Shown: positions 12,851-21,761, counted from the first letter of the stretch. The stretch: 57,783 nt of DNA from JBHIBD01 sp046758865 (GCA_046758865.1 JBHIBD010000004.1:1-57783); one strand, 5' to 3'. The notes: a model not told the origin generated them from the sequence alone. Translations and numbers: made by a program.

Positions 12851-15193
12851 CTACTCCTTTAGTGTTATATTATTATATATGGCAAATTCTCTTTTCGCCT
12901 CCCTGCCGTAACCTTGTTTGTGATAGCATATGCCCAGATTCCTATGGGCCTCGGCCAAGTTGGAGTCTATCTCTAACGCCTTCTTGTGGTAAGAAATAGC
13001 TCTTTCCAGCAGGCCCTGTTTATCGTAAACTAAGCCCAGCCCTGTGTGGGCCATGGCTAACTTGGGATTTAAGTCAATGGCATTCTCATACTCTGTAATG
13101 GCGCTCTCCAACACACCTTTTTCCACCATGATATCCGCTATATTATAATGCATCAAGGCCTTGCTTTCCTTCTGACGATACATACTGGCTGCGTTTTCGT
13201 AGACAAGGATTGCCTCGTCATACCTTGCCGCACGCAAATAGTGCATTCCAAGCCTTTCATATCTCTTCGCCAGTACAGGTTTAAGCCTCACAGACTTCTC
13301 CCAATACCTAAAGGCCTCCTCAAACGAACCCTTACCATAGTAATCAAGGCCCTGGGCATCGTAATCTCCAATTGCAGAAAGCCTCAACTCCACTGACTTG
13401 AGTAACTCGCTTATAGCCTGTTCCGTCGCGGACTTCTTAGAATAAATAGATGCAAGGTGGTCGTGTATTTCAGCTTTTTGCAGATACTTGTCTTCATCGA
13501 AAAGCCTCAGTGCTTGTTCGTAAGAGCCTATGGCCTCTTCCCATCTCCCTCTATCCTCGGCAATCATGGCCTTACCTTTAAGCGCACCAGCCAGATTAGG
13601 GTTCATATCCAGTGCCCTATCGAACTCGAGGCTGGCCGCATCTGTCATGCCTTTCCTGTAGTATGCCTTACCGAGGTTCACATGTAACCTGGGTAAGGCT
13701 GGGTTTATCTCAATAGCAGCCAGGTACTCCGCGACTGCCTCGTCCAGCCTATTCTGGCCCACGTATACCACACCACGGTTGTTGTGGGCCCTTACCGATT
13801 GAGGTGAGAACTCTAGCACCTCCTTATACTTTGCCATTGCCTCCTCTAGCATATTTCTTCTTAGATATATGTTCCCTAGGAGGATTTTGACCTTTTCGTT
13901 CCCAGGGTAAAGTAACTCGGCCCTTCTGCCCTCCTTGGTGGCCTCTTCCAGGTCCTTTTTTTTAATAAAGACCTTAACCAGCTCAAGCCGTGCCTCCAAG
14001 AGAGTAGGATTAACCTCAAGCGCCTTTTTCAGTTCTAATTGGGCCTCTTCCAGGTCTCCCTTCTTTAGGTATGCGCGCCCTATTCTGAAGTGAACCATCT
14101 GGATATCCCTGCCAAGAGTATCGCCTTGAAAGAGTTCGTTGAAAGAGGAGTATGCCTCCTCTACTGCACCTTCTTTAATTTGGGCTCCCGGCATACCGGC
14201 CATGCTGAGGTAATGTACTATCAGATTTCTCCAGTGCTTCAAGGCCTTGTCCTTCTCTCCCGTTAAGGAATAGCTCTCCGCCAAGTCTCTCTCCTTTGAG
14301 ACTATTCCCTCTAACGTCTCTACTGATGGGGTCTTATGAAAAGCTACTGTCTCTGGCCTAGTCGCACGTGCTATGTGTGGATCTATTTCCAACACCTTTT
14401 TGAATCTGAACACCGCCTCTCCATACTCACCCGTCTTGTAATAGGCTAAGGCCATTTGACTGTTAGCCATGGCTATGTTCGCCGGAGGTGCATCAGGCCC
14501 GTACAGGCTTATACTCTTTTTATATTCGGAGACGGCCTCTTCCAACATGCCCTTGTCGTAGTAGACATCTGCTAAATACTGATGCACCTCGGGCATGTGC
14601 GGGTTTAGTTCTCTGGCCTTACTCAATTCCTTGAGGGCCTCATCCAACATACCTTCTTCCCTATAAGCACGACCTAAGTTGACATAAGCAACATCAAGGT
14701 TCGGGTTCAGTTCTATTGCATCTTTATATTTTGAGATGGCTTGCTCGCGCCAACCCATGGTCCAGTAGGCATTACCAAGGTTATTATGTGCATCTGCATA
14801 GTCTTCATTGGCCTCTACAGCTTCCTTGAATTGTAAAAGGGCCTTGTCAAGGTTTTTGCTATCCATATAAACATTACCCAGGGCACTTCGGGCCTCGGCA
14901 TAGCCTGGATTGATCTGCAAGGCCTTTTCAAACTCCATAGTTGCCTTATCTAGGTCTCCACTCTCATAATAGGCCATTCCCAGGTTGAAGTGCATCTTTG
15001 CAGAATTAGGCCCCACTTCCACAGCCTTTTTAAACTCTTGGATAGAATCGTTTAACCTGCCCTTTTCATAGTGGTCGATTCCACGATAGTTATGATAACT
15101 GGACACACTATAGACATTGGTCTCAGTAGCACAGGAGGTAAGAAATAAAGCGGTTAGAATAGGTACAAAGGTAAACAACCCAAGAGACTTCAT
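12851..15193 (-). CDS. Large TPR-repeat lipoprotein
   Basis: From Met at 15193 the protein has a signal peptide ending in lipobox LFLTSC and then about 20 tetratricopeptide units across some 750 residues (e.g. AKMHFNLGMAYYESGDLDKATMEFEKALQINP). The spacing is regular at 34 residues except around 235-310, where a less regular linker (KTPSVETLEGIVSKERDLAESYSLTG) intervenes. The frame extends 17 codons further upstream without a hydrophobic start, so the internal Met is preferred. TPR arrays are protein-protein scaffolds; as a lipoprotein it probably organises an envelope complex. The coiled-coil lipoprotein follows 6 bp downstream. Confidence 0.88.
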   Translation of the reverse strand: MKSLGLFTFVPILTALFLTSCATETNVYSVSSYHNYRGIDHYEKGRLNDSIQEFKKAVEVGPNSAKMHFNLGMAYYESGDLDKATMEFEKALQINPGYAEARSALGNVYMDSKNLDKALLQFKEAVEANEDYADAHNNLGNAYWTMGWREQAISKYKDAIELNPNLDVAYVNLGRAYREEGMLDEALKELSKARELNPHMPEVHQYLADVYYDKGMLEEAVSEYKKSISLYGPDAPPANIAMANSQMALAYYKTGEYGEAVFRFKKVLEIDPHIARATRPETVAFHKTPSVETLEGIVSKERDLAESYSLTGEKDKALKHWRNLIVHYLSMAGMPGAQIKEGAVEEAYSSFNELFQGDTLGRDIQMVHFRIGRAYLKKGDLEEAQLELKKALEVNPTLLEARLELVKVFIKKKDLEEATKEGRRAELLYPGNEKVKILLGNIYLRRNMLEEAMAKYKEVLEFSPQSVRAHNNRGVVYVGQNRLDEAVAEYLAAIEINPALPRLHVNLGKAYYRKGMTDAASLEFDRALDMNPNLAGALKGKAMIAEDRGRWEEAIGSYEQALRLFDEDKYLQKAEIHDHLASIYSKKSATEQAISELLKSVELRLSAIGDYDAQGLDYYGKGSFEEAFRYWEKSVRLKPVLAKRYERLGMHYLRAARYDEAILVYENAASMYRQKESKALMHYNIADIMVEKGVLESAITEYENAIDLNPKLAMAHTGLGLVYDKQGLLERAISYHKKALEIDSNLAEAHRNLGICYHKQGYGREAKREFAIYNNITLKE

Positions 15194-15277
15194 AACTCTC
15201 TCACTGGGAAATAGTGGGACAGGAAACTCAGCGAGCCGAAGCAAGGAACAGGAACCTTGCTAAATTATGCAAAAGTC

Positions 15278-15436
15278 TTAACGCGTTTTTTCTGATTGTG
15301 GCAGCAGTTTTTCTACGGTAGTTGCCTTTCCCCCAGTTGATTTTTTAATAAGGCGGTAATAAACATTAACGGCAATTGCTGCAATGCTCAGGACTATAAG
15401 TGCAGGAAGTAGGTACTGTTTCATTAATTTCGTCAT
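15278..15436 (-). CDS. 52-residue single-pass membrane protein
   Basis: This short frame reads MTKLMKQYLLPALIVLSIAAIAVNVYYRLIKK... and ends at a TAA (15278-15280). One transmembrane helix (about 9-26) with flanking positive charges is evident. AAGGGG lies 7 bp before the ATG. It sits between the TPR lipoprotein and an acidic single-pass protein in the same direction, which suggests a small envelope cluster. No family recognised. Confidence 0.55.
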   Translation of the reverse strand: MTKLMKQYLLPALIVLSIAAIAVNVYYRLIKKSTGGKATTVEKLLPQSEKTR

Positions 15437-15518
15437 TATCAGCCCCTTATCCGTAAGGTATGCCCAATCTCCCCAATATCATTTATTGCATACTCATAGG
15501 AAATCTTTAGTTTCCGGT

Positions 15519-15815
15519 TTACTCTTCAGCAGCTTCTTCTAATTCTATCTCTTCTTCGGCTTCCTCCCCCACGGCCTCTTCTTCCTCCTCTGCCGTCTCC
15601 TCGGAGACCGCCTCTACCGGTCTTTCCACAAGTACTTGGCTAAGCCTTTCGTCAAAACCTTTAGGGTCTACCAGATACATACCTGTAATCAAAAGGGCAA
15701 TACCAGAGACCAAACACATCACTACAAAAAAGGCCCCTCCCAACCTACCCACAAGGCGGGAGGTCATTATCTTTCCAGATGCCTCCTGAAGCGCCTCTAG
15801 CAAGGCATTAAGCAT
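15519..15815 (-). CDS. Single-pass membrane protein with poly-Glu tail
   Basis: Starting at the ATG at 15815, which has a good ribosome-binding site (GGGAGG, 6 bp upstream), the protein is 98 residues. An amphipathic start (MLNALLEALQEASGK) is followed by a strong membrane helix (about 28-48, GGAFFVVMCLVSGIALLITGMYLV) and a tail of mostly Glu and Ala (EEEEEAVGEEAEEEIELEEAAEE). The frame stays open up to 15935. No known family. The acidic tail resembles that of the exported protein at 18732, and both lie beside NhaD-like transporters; a calcium- or cation-buffering role is only a guess. Confidence 0.6.
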   Translation of the reverse strand: MLNALLEALQEASGKIMTSRLVGRLGGAFFVVMCLVSGIALLITGMYLVDPKGFDERLSQVLVERPVEAVSEETAEEEEEAVGEEAEEEIELEEAAEE

Positions 15816-16175
15816 GTTATCCTCCCACCAAAGCTTTATTGGTAAGATCTGCACCACCATTACTTCTTTAGGTGGTGGTTTTCCCTTTTTTTCACCCTTT
15901 TTGCGGCCTGAAAAGATTCCCAAGACCACTCCCACGAAGTAACCCTAAGGCGCCTGTACATCTACCTCTCAACATGTAAGGTTTTACTGCAAAGGGCTCA
16001 CAAAATTGACCTTAAAATAACACCCTCTATGGCCATTGTCAAGGAGTTAAATACATACCCCGAGACCACTCGAATAAGGTCAGATATCAACAGAATACCT
16101 CAAGCTCCCCACTATTTCTGGAGTAGTCCGAGCCTGAGACCCGCATAGAGGATTTAAGCCAGGAGGGTTAGATAA

Positions 16176-17591
16176 TTATTGATAAAATCCAAAGAAAATG
16201 AGCTCAAAGGCCAGCCCCACTATACAGCAGGCCACCATCGTAGTGGTGCCTGCCTTGAGCCATGTCCTCATGGTAATTGGATACTTGGTCCTTTCGCTCA
16301 CAGAAATGGTGACCACATTGGCCGTGGAACCTATAGGCGTACCATTGCCACCGAATCCTACCCCCATGGCCAGCGCCCACCAGAGGGGCATTACGCCGAC
16401 ACCCTGTGTCTCTAGGTGTTGTATTATAGGTATCATGGCAATGGTAAATGGGATGTTGTCTACAATAGCCGAGCTTATCGCGGCTACCCAGAAGAGTAAG
16501 GCACACGTGAACAGAGGATTTGTGTGGGCATAAGTGCTAATCTTATTACCGACTATCTCCAGTATGCCAGCCTTCTCTATACCACCCACACACACAAAAA
16601 GGGCAATAAAGAACAAGAGTACACTCCAGTGCACCTCCTTTAAGATATCGTCAGGATCGGGCTGCACCCATATGAGGGCGATGGCAACACCAAACATGGC
16701 AACACTTGACGGAAAGAGGCCTAGCTTGCCTTGGAAAAAGAATAATGATACAACTATCCCCAGGGCAATCAATACCTTCTTCAGGGTGGCCCTGTCGGTA
16801 ATGCTCTCGTTTTCGTTCATCTTTAGGAGGCCTTCGATATTCTTGGGCTTTTGGGATAGTTCCTTCCTCAATACAAGTTTGAGTACAAACAGGCATACAA
16901 TCCAACTTAGCAGCACAGGCGGGCCAAGATGTATGATAAAAGAATTGAAGCTCAGGCCAGTAACAGACCCTATAATCATGTTCGGTGGGTCACCGACCAG
17001 CGTGGCAACACCGCCCACGTCTGAGAGCAAGGCCTCGGAAAGTAGAATTGGAATAGGATTAACGCCTAATATCTCACATATGGCGACCGTCACCGGGGCC
17101 ATCACCACCACAATGGTAACATTATTAATCATCAGTGATCCTACAGTGGCAACAGTACCCAGGAGCACCGTTAGGCGCCATGGATCGCCCATGGTCTTTT
17201 TTGCAGTAACAATGGCGAGGTAATCAAAGAAGCCCGTCTTCTGAATCATGACCACCATGACCATCATGGCAAAAAGAAGGCCTATCGTGTACCAGTCTAT
17301 GGCTGCTACAGCATCGACCTGGGAATAAAATCCAAGCCAGTGCCCCGCCATGCCAATAGCCACTGCCCCGCAAACGCTAGCTGTAGTTCGGTGGATTTTC
17401 TCAGAGAGGATAGCAATATAGGTAACGGCAAAAATGATTCCGGCTATGCCTACATGGAGCGGGATCTTCTGGAGGGTCTCAAACTTCGATGCAACCAGAA
17501 CCCCAATATAGGCAGTCACAATTATTACAAAACAATAGGCAACTAAACGTAGCGGGGAAAGGCCCATGAGGCCGTTACGAGAGGTCTGCAT
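16176..17591 (-). CDS. NhaD/ArsB-type ion transporter (copy 1)
   Basis: The protein has about 12 membrane segments and the ion-transporter superfamily repeats: INNVTIVVVMAPVTVAICEILG...LLSDVGGVATLVGDPPNMIIG in the first half and VDNIPFTIAMIPIIQHL...GFGGNGTPIGSTANVVTISV in the second. The GDPPN and paired NN/DN signatures fit NhaD Na+/H+ antiporters and ArsB/P-protein relatives. It probably exchanges Na+ for H+ at the inner membrane; arsenite or other anion transport is possible. A promoter lies 57-85 bp upstream of the start. A second, shorter relative is at 19170. Confidence 0.88.
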   Translation of the reverse strand: MQTSRNGLMGLSPLRLVAYCFVIIVTAYIGVLVASKFETLQKIPLHVGIAGIIFAVTYIAILSEKIHRTTASVCGAVAIGMAGHWLGFYSQVDAVAAIDWYTIGLLFAMMVMVVMIQKTGFFDYLAIVTAKKTMGDPWRLTVLLGTVATVGSLMINNVTIVVVMAPVTVAICEILGVNPIPILLSEALLSDVGGVATLVGDPPNMIIGSVTGLSFNSFIIHLGPPVLLSWIVCLFVLKLVLRKELSQKPKNIEGLLKMNENESITDRATLKKVLIALGIVVSLFFFQGKLGLFPSSVAMFGVAIALIWVQPDPDDILKEVHWSVLLFFIALFVCVGGIEKAGILEIVGNKISTYAHTNPLFTCALLFWVAAISSAIVDNIPFTIAMIPIIQHLETQGVGVMPLWWALAMGVGFGGNGTPIGSTANVVTISVSERTKYPITMRTWLKAGTTTMVACCIVGLAFELIFFGFYQ

Positions 17592-17647
17592 CTGTTCCCA
17601 CCTGTAGGCAGTAACAAAGGTGTCGTATCGTTAAAATAAAAAGTTAG

Positions 17648-17676
17648 AAAATAACATCAGATAGGGATTTTGTCAA
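17648..17676 (-). promoter_or_regulatory. Promoter for the first NhaD-like gene
   Basis: On the minus strand, TTGACA (17676-17671), 17-bp spacer, TATTTT (17653-17648). It lies between the transporter gene and the GNAT gene, so the transporter is probably transcribed on its own. Confidence 0.55.
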
Positions 17677-17704
17677 GAAAATATGATGGCCGGATTATCT
17701 GTGA

Positions 17705-18214
17705 CTAGTTAGGTGTGATAAGCTGGGTCAAGGTCTTTTCCATTTTAATAGCAGTAGAACCGTCTTTGTAATACCCTGGCAGCTTCTGAGATTCGACAAA
17801 TCCGCTCTTGCTGTAAAACTTTTGGGCAGAGATGTTACCCTCCTTTACCTCTAAGGCAAGACGATTAACACCCTTAGGCACACACTCCTTCTCTAGCCTG
17901 GAAAGGAGCTCCGACGCAACGTTCCTGTGTCTAAAATCTTCCTGCAGGCAAAATGTACATATATTGCACGTCCTAGACCTCCTATGTAGTGTGCCTATAA
18001 TATATCCGACGAGACTACCATCCGCAGTAGCAACGATGGCCACAGAATCGGGAGATTTAAGGAGGTATCCTATCTGCCTACGACTGAAGGCCTCCTCATG
18101 AAAGTGGTCCTTCTCTAGAGCCTCTATCTCAGACAGATGTTCAGGGGATGCCTTCTCGTATCTTATATTAAACACTTGGCCTACAATTCCTTGATTGCCG
18201 GGTCTGACGCTCAC
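17705..18214 (-). CDS. GNAT-family N-acetyltransferase (RimI-like)
   Basis: The fold is clear: IRYEKASPEHLSEIEALEKDHF at the start, then GSLVGYIIG, LQEDFRHRNVASELLSRLEKE (acetyl-CoA-binding R/Q-x-x-x-A variant, here RHRNVA) and LALEVKEGNISAQKFYSKSGF near the end. RimI relatives acetylate protein N-termini; many act on small molecules instead. The canonical Gly of RxxGxG is replaced by Asn-Val. The GTG at 18214 is 10 bp after GGGAGG; a GTG at 18235 is also possible but lacks a binding site. It follows the receiver gene by a short gap, same direction. Confidence 0.82.
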   Translation of the reverse strand: MSVRPGNQGIVGQVFNIRYEKASPEHLSEIEALEKDHFHEEAFSRRQIGYLLKSPDSVAIVATADGSLVGYIIGTLHRRSRTCNICTFCLQEDFRHRNVASELLSRLEKECVPKGVNRLALEVKEGNISAQKFYSKSGFVESQKLPGYYKDGSTAIKMEKTLTQLITPN

Positions 18215-18246
18215 GCTGGATGAACCTCCCACCACAGACTTGTTAC

Positions 18247-18624
18247 TCAGCTACAGGATAGAGCCTTAATGTTCTCCAAAAGCTGGTCAAGTTTTAAAGG
18301 CTTAGCCATGACCACATCTATCCCGTTATCCTCCATCTCCTCTTGGTGGATCTGCCGGTTCCTGCCTGTAATAAGCACAACCGGGGTCTTCTGCCCCTTC
18401 CTTGAAGAGAACTCCTTAACAGCCCCGGCCACCTCAATGCCTGTCATATAAGGCATTTCTGCAGAACAGAGAATCAGGTCGTAACCGCCCCTCCTCAAAA
18501 GACCCATGCCCTCTATACCATCAGGGGCCGTGGTGACACCGTAACCCTCGTATCTTAGAAAGCTGGCATATATATTCCGGTGAGTCTCCTCGCAGTCTAT
18601 TAAAAGAATCCTGGCCTTGGTCAT
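18247..18624 (-). CDS. Stand-alone receiver domain lacking the phosphoacceptor aspartate
   Basis: The 125 residues cover one CheY-like receiver domain: ILLIDCEETHR, YDLILCSAEMPYMTGIEV, PVVLITGRN and VMAKPLKLDQL. The phosphorylated Asp is replaced by Ser54 (codon TCT at 18465-18463), four residues before the conserved Pro. The second residue of the acidic pocket is Cys11; Asp10, Glu12, Thr86 and Lys108 remain. It is thus a pseudo-receiver that probably cannot be phosphorylated in the usual way and may work by protein contact. No output domain and no kinase nearby. The next gene downstream is a GNAT acetyltransferase. Confidence 0.85.
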   Translation of the reverse strand: MTKARILLIDCEETHRNIYASFLRYEGYGVTTAPDGIEGMGLLRRGGYDLILCSAEMPYMTGIEVAGAVKEFSSRKGQKTPVVLITGRNRQIHQEEMEDNGIDVVMAKPLKLDQLLENIKALSCS

Positions 18625-18731
18625 CTTAACAGCATTACCATCCCGTTAAACACCTAAATCAAATAGCAACTTCTTCACATGCAATATCTTAAATGAACAC
18701 TCGTTATATGGGATATATGGAGGTCCACAGA

Positions 18732-19037
18732 TTACTCATCTTCAATTCCCCCAAGGGCAACCTCCTTAGCAGCTTCTCTATCCGTCTCCTCTTCCTCCCA
18801 CTCATCCTCTGGAAACTCCTCCTCCATTATGCCTTCCTCATCATACTCCTCAGTCTCTGAATATCCTTCGTCTGACTCCTGTTCCTGCGTGGTTGACCCG
18901 TTACTACCTTCCTCTGCAGCTATACTAAGGAGGCCCGCAGCCGCTTTTTCTGAGAAAGGTTCTCCCCACGCTTCAGCTTCGAGGATGCAGGTCATTAAAA
19001 CCAGTATAAAACACCTAACCAGCTTCTGTCGGCACAT
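18732..19037 (-). CDS. Small acidic exported protein, unknown function
   Basis: From the ATG at 19037 (AAGGA 6 bp upstream) a signal peptide MCRQKLVRCFILVLMTCILEAEAWG precedes a mature part of about 75 residues in which Glu and Asp dominate (e.g. EEYDEEGIMEEEFPEDEWEEEETD). The frame extends six codons further to a TTG at 19055. No family recognised. It resembles in composition the tail of the membrane protein at 15519, and it lies between the pseudo-receiver and the second NhaD-like gene. Confidence 0.6.
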   Translation of the reverse strand: MCRQKLVRCFILVLMTCILEAEAWGEPFSEKAAAGLLSIAAEEGSNGSTTQEQESDEGYSETEEYDEEGIMEEEFPEDEWEEEETDREAAKEVALGGIEDE

Positions 19038-19169
19038 TTCTTTCCTTCGATACAAACCCGTCTGACTTACTCATTCGTGATAATAAATCATTATATATCA
19101 ATCGCCGCACATATTCACAAACATTTTATTGCCTATCACCGATATGTCAACGACAGGTGAGCTATATCA

Positions 19170-20435
19170 TCATTTCCATACAATCCAGAGGAATACAGAC
19201 GATGACACTACAGCGGCTATGGTAAATGGCAGCCCTATCCTAGTAAAGCCCATAAAGGATACCTGGACATTCCGTTTTCTAAGGAGTCCAACGCCCACAA
19301 TATTCGCTGAGGCACCAACAGGGGTGATATTGCCCCCCAGACAAGAGCCCACCAGGAGACCAAAGAGCAAAAGCATCGGCGAATTATGTATATCTTGCCC
19401 AAGTTGCTGCGACACGGGAATCATCGCTAGAAGATAGGGAACATTATCAATAAAAGCAGAGAAGATTACAGATAGAGATACTATTAGAAAAAATGCCCCA
19501 AATAGATTATCGCCACTAATGCCCTTTATAGCTACCGCAATGTCATTGACCCAACCGGCCGAATTCAGGCTTCCCACTATAACAAATATCCCCATCAGAA
19601 AAAGGGTTGTGTTCCAATCAAGACCGGTAACAAAGTCTCTCATATTACCGCCAAATGAGGTCTTATACCACAGGATTCCGACTACGCCAAAGGCCATGCA
19701 TATTGCACCTGCCATGTACCCAAAACCTGGGTCAAGAAATGATGCCGTAGCCAGGGCAAGTATAAGAAGTACTAGCATCCATGTAGGTATCCAGGAGCTA
19801 ACCTTCTCCACCTCAATTACCCCCACCGGCTGCCGGTACCCTCTAAACAAGAGATAGAGGACGGCGAATGACGCCAGGGCTCCTATCTCCACTGCAAAGA
19901 AGATGCTTGGCCTGCCCTGATAGAAGAAGAAGTCGTTGAAGGTCATCCCCGTCCAGCCGGCCAGAATCATACTGGGTGGGTCACCAATAAGTGTTGCCGT
20001 ACCCTGGAGGTTGGAGCATATAGCCAGAGAGATAATAAATAAACTGGGACAAACGGCCAGCCTATCGGCAATTGCAAGTGCGATAGGCGCCACTATTAGA
20101 ACGGTTGCGACATTCTCTACAAAGGCAGACAAAACACTTGTGAGGCAGCATACAAGGAGCATGGCCGTACATACATTGCCCGCCCTGTTCACCAAAAGCT
20201 CAGCCAGATACGCAGGCATCTTGGAGAGCATAAAGAGCTCTGCCACGACCAGCGTGCCCACAAAGATGCCCATTACGTTCCAGTTAATGGACGTCAGGGC
20301 TTCCCATGGGCTTACCACCCCCAGGAACACGAGCGACAAGGCGCCTACACACGCACAGTAGGCTCGATGTCTGGGTAGGAAGATAAAGCCCGCATAGGAA
20401 GCGATAAAGACAATCAGAGAGACATACTTTTCCAT
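19170..20435 (-). CDS. NhaD/ArsB-type ion transporter (copy 2)
   Basis: The 421 residues form about 11 membrane segments with paired signatures FVENVATVLIVAPIALAIADRL...GTATLIGDPPSMILAGWTGM and FIDNVPYLLAMIPVSQQLG...GSCLGGNITPVGASANIVGVGLL. These match copy 1 in layout, but sequence identity looks low, so it is not a recent duplicate. GDPPS instead of GDPPN and its shorter length bring it closer to ArsB/P-protein-like permeases. Probably a secondary cation (Na+/H+) or oxyanion transporter in the inner membrane. The gene begins MEKYVSLIVFIASYAG at the first membrane helix. Confidence 0.86.
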   Translation of the reverse strand: MEKYVSLIVFIASYAGFIFLPRHRAYCACVGALSLVFLGVVSPWEALTSINWNVMGIFVGTLVVAELFMLSKMPAYLAELLVNRAGNVCTAMLLVCCLTSVLSAFVENVATVLIVAPIALAIADRLAVCPSLFIISLAICSNLQGTATLIGDPPSMILAGWTGMTFNDFFFYQGRPSIFFAVEIGALASFAVLYLLFRGYRQPVGVIEVEKVSSWIPTWMLVLLILALATASFLDPGFGYMAGAICMAFGVVGILWYKTSFGGNMRDFVTGLDWNTTLFLMGIFVIVGSLNSAGWVNDIAVAIKGISGDNLFGAFFLIVSLSVIFSAFIDNVPYLLAMIPVSQQLGQDIHNSPMLLLFGLLVGSCLGGNITPVGASANIVGVGLLRKRNVQVSFMGFTRIGLPFTIAAVVSSSVFLWIVWK

Positions 20436-20537
20436 GGCGAGTGAATCTTTTGAGTCAAAAACAAAAGGAGACCGAAGGGAGCTTTAACGCCTCCGGCCTC
20501 ACATGACGCCAAAAAGAGTGTCACCTATCTATCTACC

Positions 20538-20690
20538 TTATTTTTTACTACACAGGCACTCTTTTGACTTACCCCTCCAGCGATCACAGTCACATCCCTT
20601 CTTGCACTCCTTGCTTTTGGCCTACTTGGCCAAGGTACGCCCCCCAGGCCCGACAGGAACAAAACGAAGGCCCAGAGACAAAGGACTCAA
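20538..20690 (-). pseudogene. Decayed tandem copy of the Cys-rich exported protein gene
   Basis: Read on the minus strand, this segment gives LSLGLRFVPVGPGGRTLAK, a TAG stop, then AKSKECKKGCDCDRWRGKSKECLCSKK and TAA. It aligns with LSLGLETVRPSNTLAQ and TKCACEKGCKCDHCMGKSEECPCAKK of the intact gene just upstream (20748). No start codon remains, and another stop lies a few codons further upstream in frame. It is a degraded duplicate. Confidence 0.7.
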
Positions 20691-20747
20691 CTACCACTGA
20701 AGGTACAATACAATACGGCGCTCTTAGGTAAGACCGTTTTACAGGGG

Positions 20748-21062
20748 TTAATACCCAGACCTTTTCCTTCGCTCCTCCATCTTTTCCATTACACAGTCAG
20801 GGCACCTGTTGCAGTTAGTGGGGCACCTCTCATGCCCGCACTTCTCACACTTTGCAGGCTGCTCTTGCGCCTTCTTGGCACACGGGCACTCCTCTGACTT
20901 ACCCATGCAGTGGTCACACTTACATCCCTTCTCGCACGCACACTTGGTCTCCTGGGCCAATGTGTTGCTGGGCCTTACCGTCTCCAAACCTAGACTCAAA
21001 CCAAGAGAAATGGCCGCAAAAAATACTACCGGTGCAACTACAACGGAAAGCCTTTTAAACAT
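20748..21062 (-). CDS. Cys-rich exported protein, probable metal binder
   Basis: A signal peptide (about 1-37, ending NTLAQ) precedes some 67 residues with 13 Cys: CACEKGCKCDHC, EECPCAKK, KCEKCGHERCPTNCNRCPDCV. The CxC, CxxC and CxxxC spacing with interspersed Lys/Glu is typical of metal-binding or metallothionein-like segments, although no named family is evident. It would act in the periplasm or at the surface. The 3' neighbour on the same strand is a decayed copy of this gene. Confidence 0.72.
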   Translation of the reverse strand: MFKRLSVVVAPVVFFAAISLGLSLGLETVRPSNTLAQETKCACEKGCKCDHCMGKSEECPCAKKAQEQPAKCEKCGHERCPTNCNRCPDCVMEKMEERRKRSGY

Positions 21063-21530
21063 AACAGACCACCCTTCTATAAAACAACCTCCTTAGAAAA
21101 ATTGATGTTTACTCTAACTGAAAATACTTGAGTTTAAGTATAACAGTAAACGGCTTTTATCATACAAAGAACAGGATGTCAATAGGGAAGGCCTACCCTC
21201 TCAAATATAAGTTCAGACATTGGTACAGGCTGTGTCCACTAAAAGACTTAAAGCACTTTTTATAACATCCCGGGCAACCCTCTTCCCCAGCTCTGGAAAC
21301 TCAAACAAAACCTACATAATCCCTTGTACTTTCTCTACCCATTCCTGCCCACATGCCCACTATTTGGCCGATTTACAAAGCTATCCCCAGAAATCCCACA
21401 ACCATTTTGAAGACGCATACCAATCAAAAAGATTGTTCTTCAAGCCCTTGCCCAATAAAATGGTTTCCATAGCTAACTGGCGGCTGTAAGGAGCGAAGTG
21501 GCCCGAGTCAAGCTCTCAGGGGAGGAGGTG
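21063..21530. other. Intergenic, no confident gene
   Basis: Both strands were read; only short frames without family features or ribosome-binding sites were found. The sequence near 21165-21190 (TTGACA on the minus strand at 21182-21177) may belong to a promoter of the Cys-rich gene, but no good -10 box follows. Confidence 0.4.
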
Positions 21531-21620
21531 ATGAGAAACATACGGCAAATGGTCGCACAACACAAGATTATCCTGGAAACGATACGGGAAAGCGCCCCTT
21601 CCGAGGTTTGTACACGTTAG
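21531..21620 (+). CDS. Possible very small protein
   Basis: The frame reads MRNIRQMVAQHKIILETIRESAPSEVCTR. GGGGAGGAGG lies directly upstream of the ATG, and a GTG at 21498 with AAGGAG ahead would extend it to 40 residues. A bidirectional terminator follows at 21701. Helical and charged composition is protein-like, but there is no other support. Confidence 0.3.
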   Translation: MRNIRQMVAQHKIILETIRESAPSEVCTR

Positions 21621-21700
21621 GCGTCTTAGCGTCGGGTTCTACTGAAAAAAAGCCCGCATTTCAAACACTCATTACATAGAGGGATGGAATGGGGACAATA

Positions 21701-21731
21701 AAAAAGCAGGCCCCTAAAGCCTGCTTTTTTT
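21701..21731. terminator. Bidirectional terminator after ftsH
   Basis: AAAAAGCAGGC (21701-21711), loop CCCTAAA, GCCTGCTTTTT (21719-21729) followed by more T. Stem and T-runs on both strands serve ftsH (minus, stop at 21762) and any plus-strand transcript. Confidence 0.88.
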
Positions 21732-21761
21732 ATTCTCAAACGGTCCCGCTGTCTTATAGCC

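Noticed and set aside
21220..21489. 89-codon plus-strand frame in the gap before ftsH
   Set aside because: No ribosome-binding site, no hydrophobic or domain pattern, composition like translated non-coding DNA.
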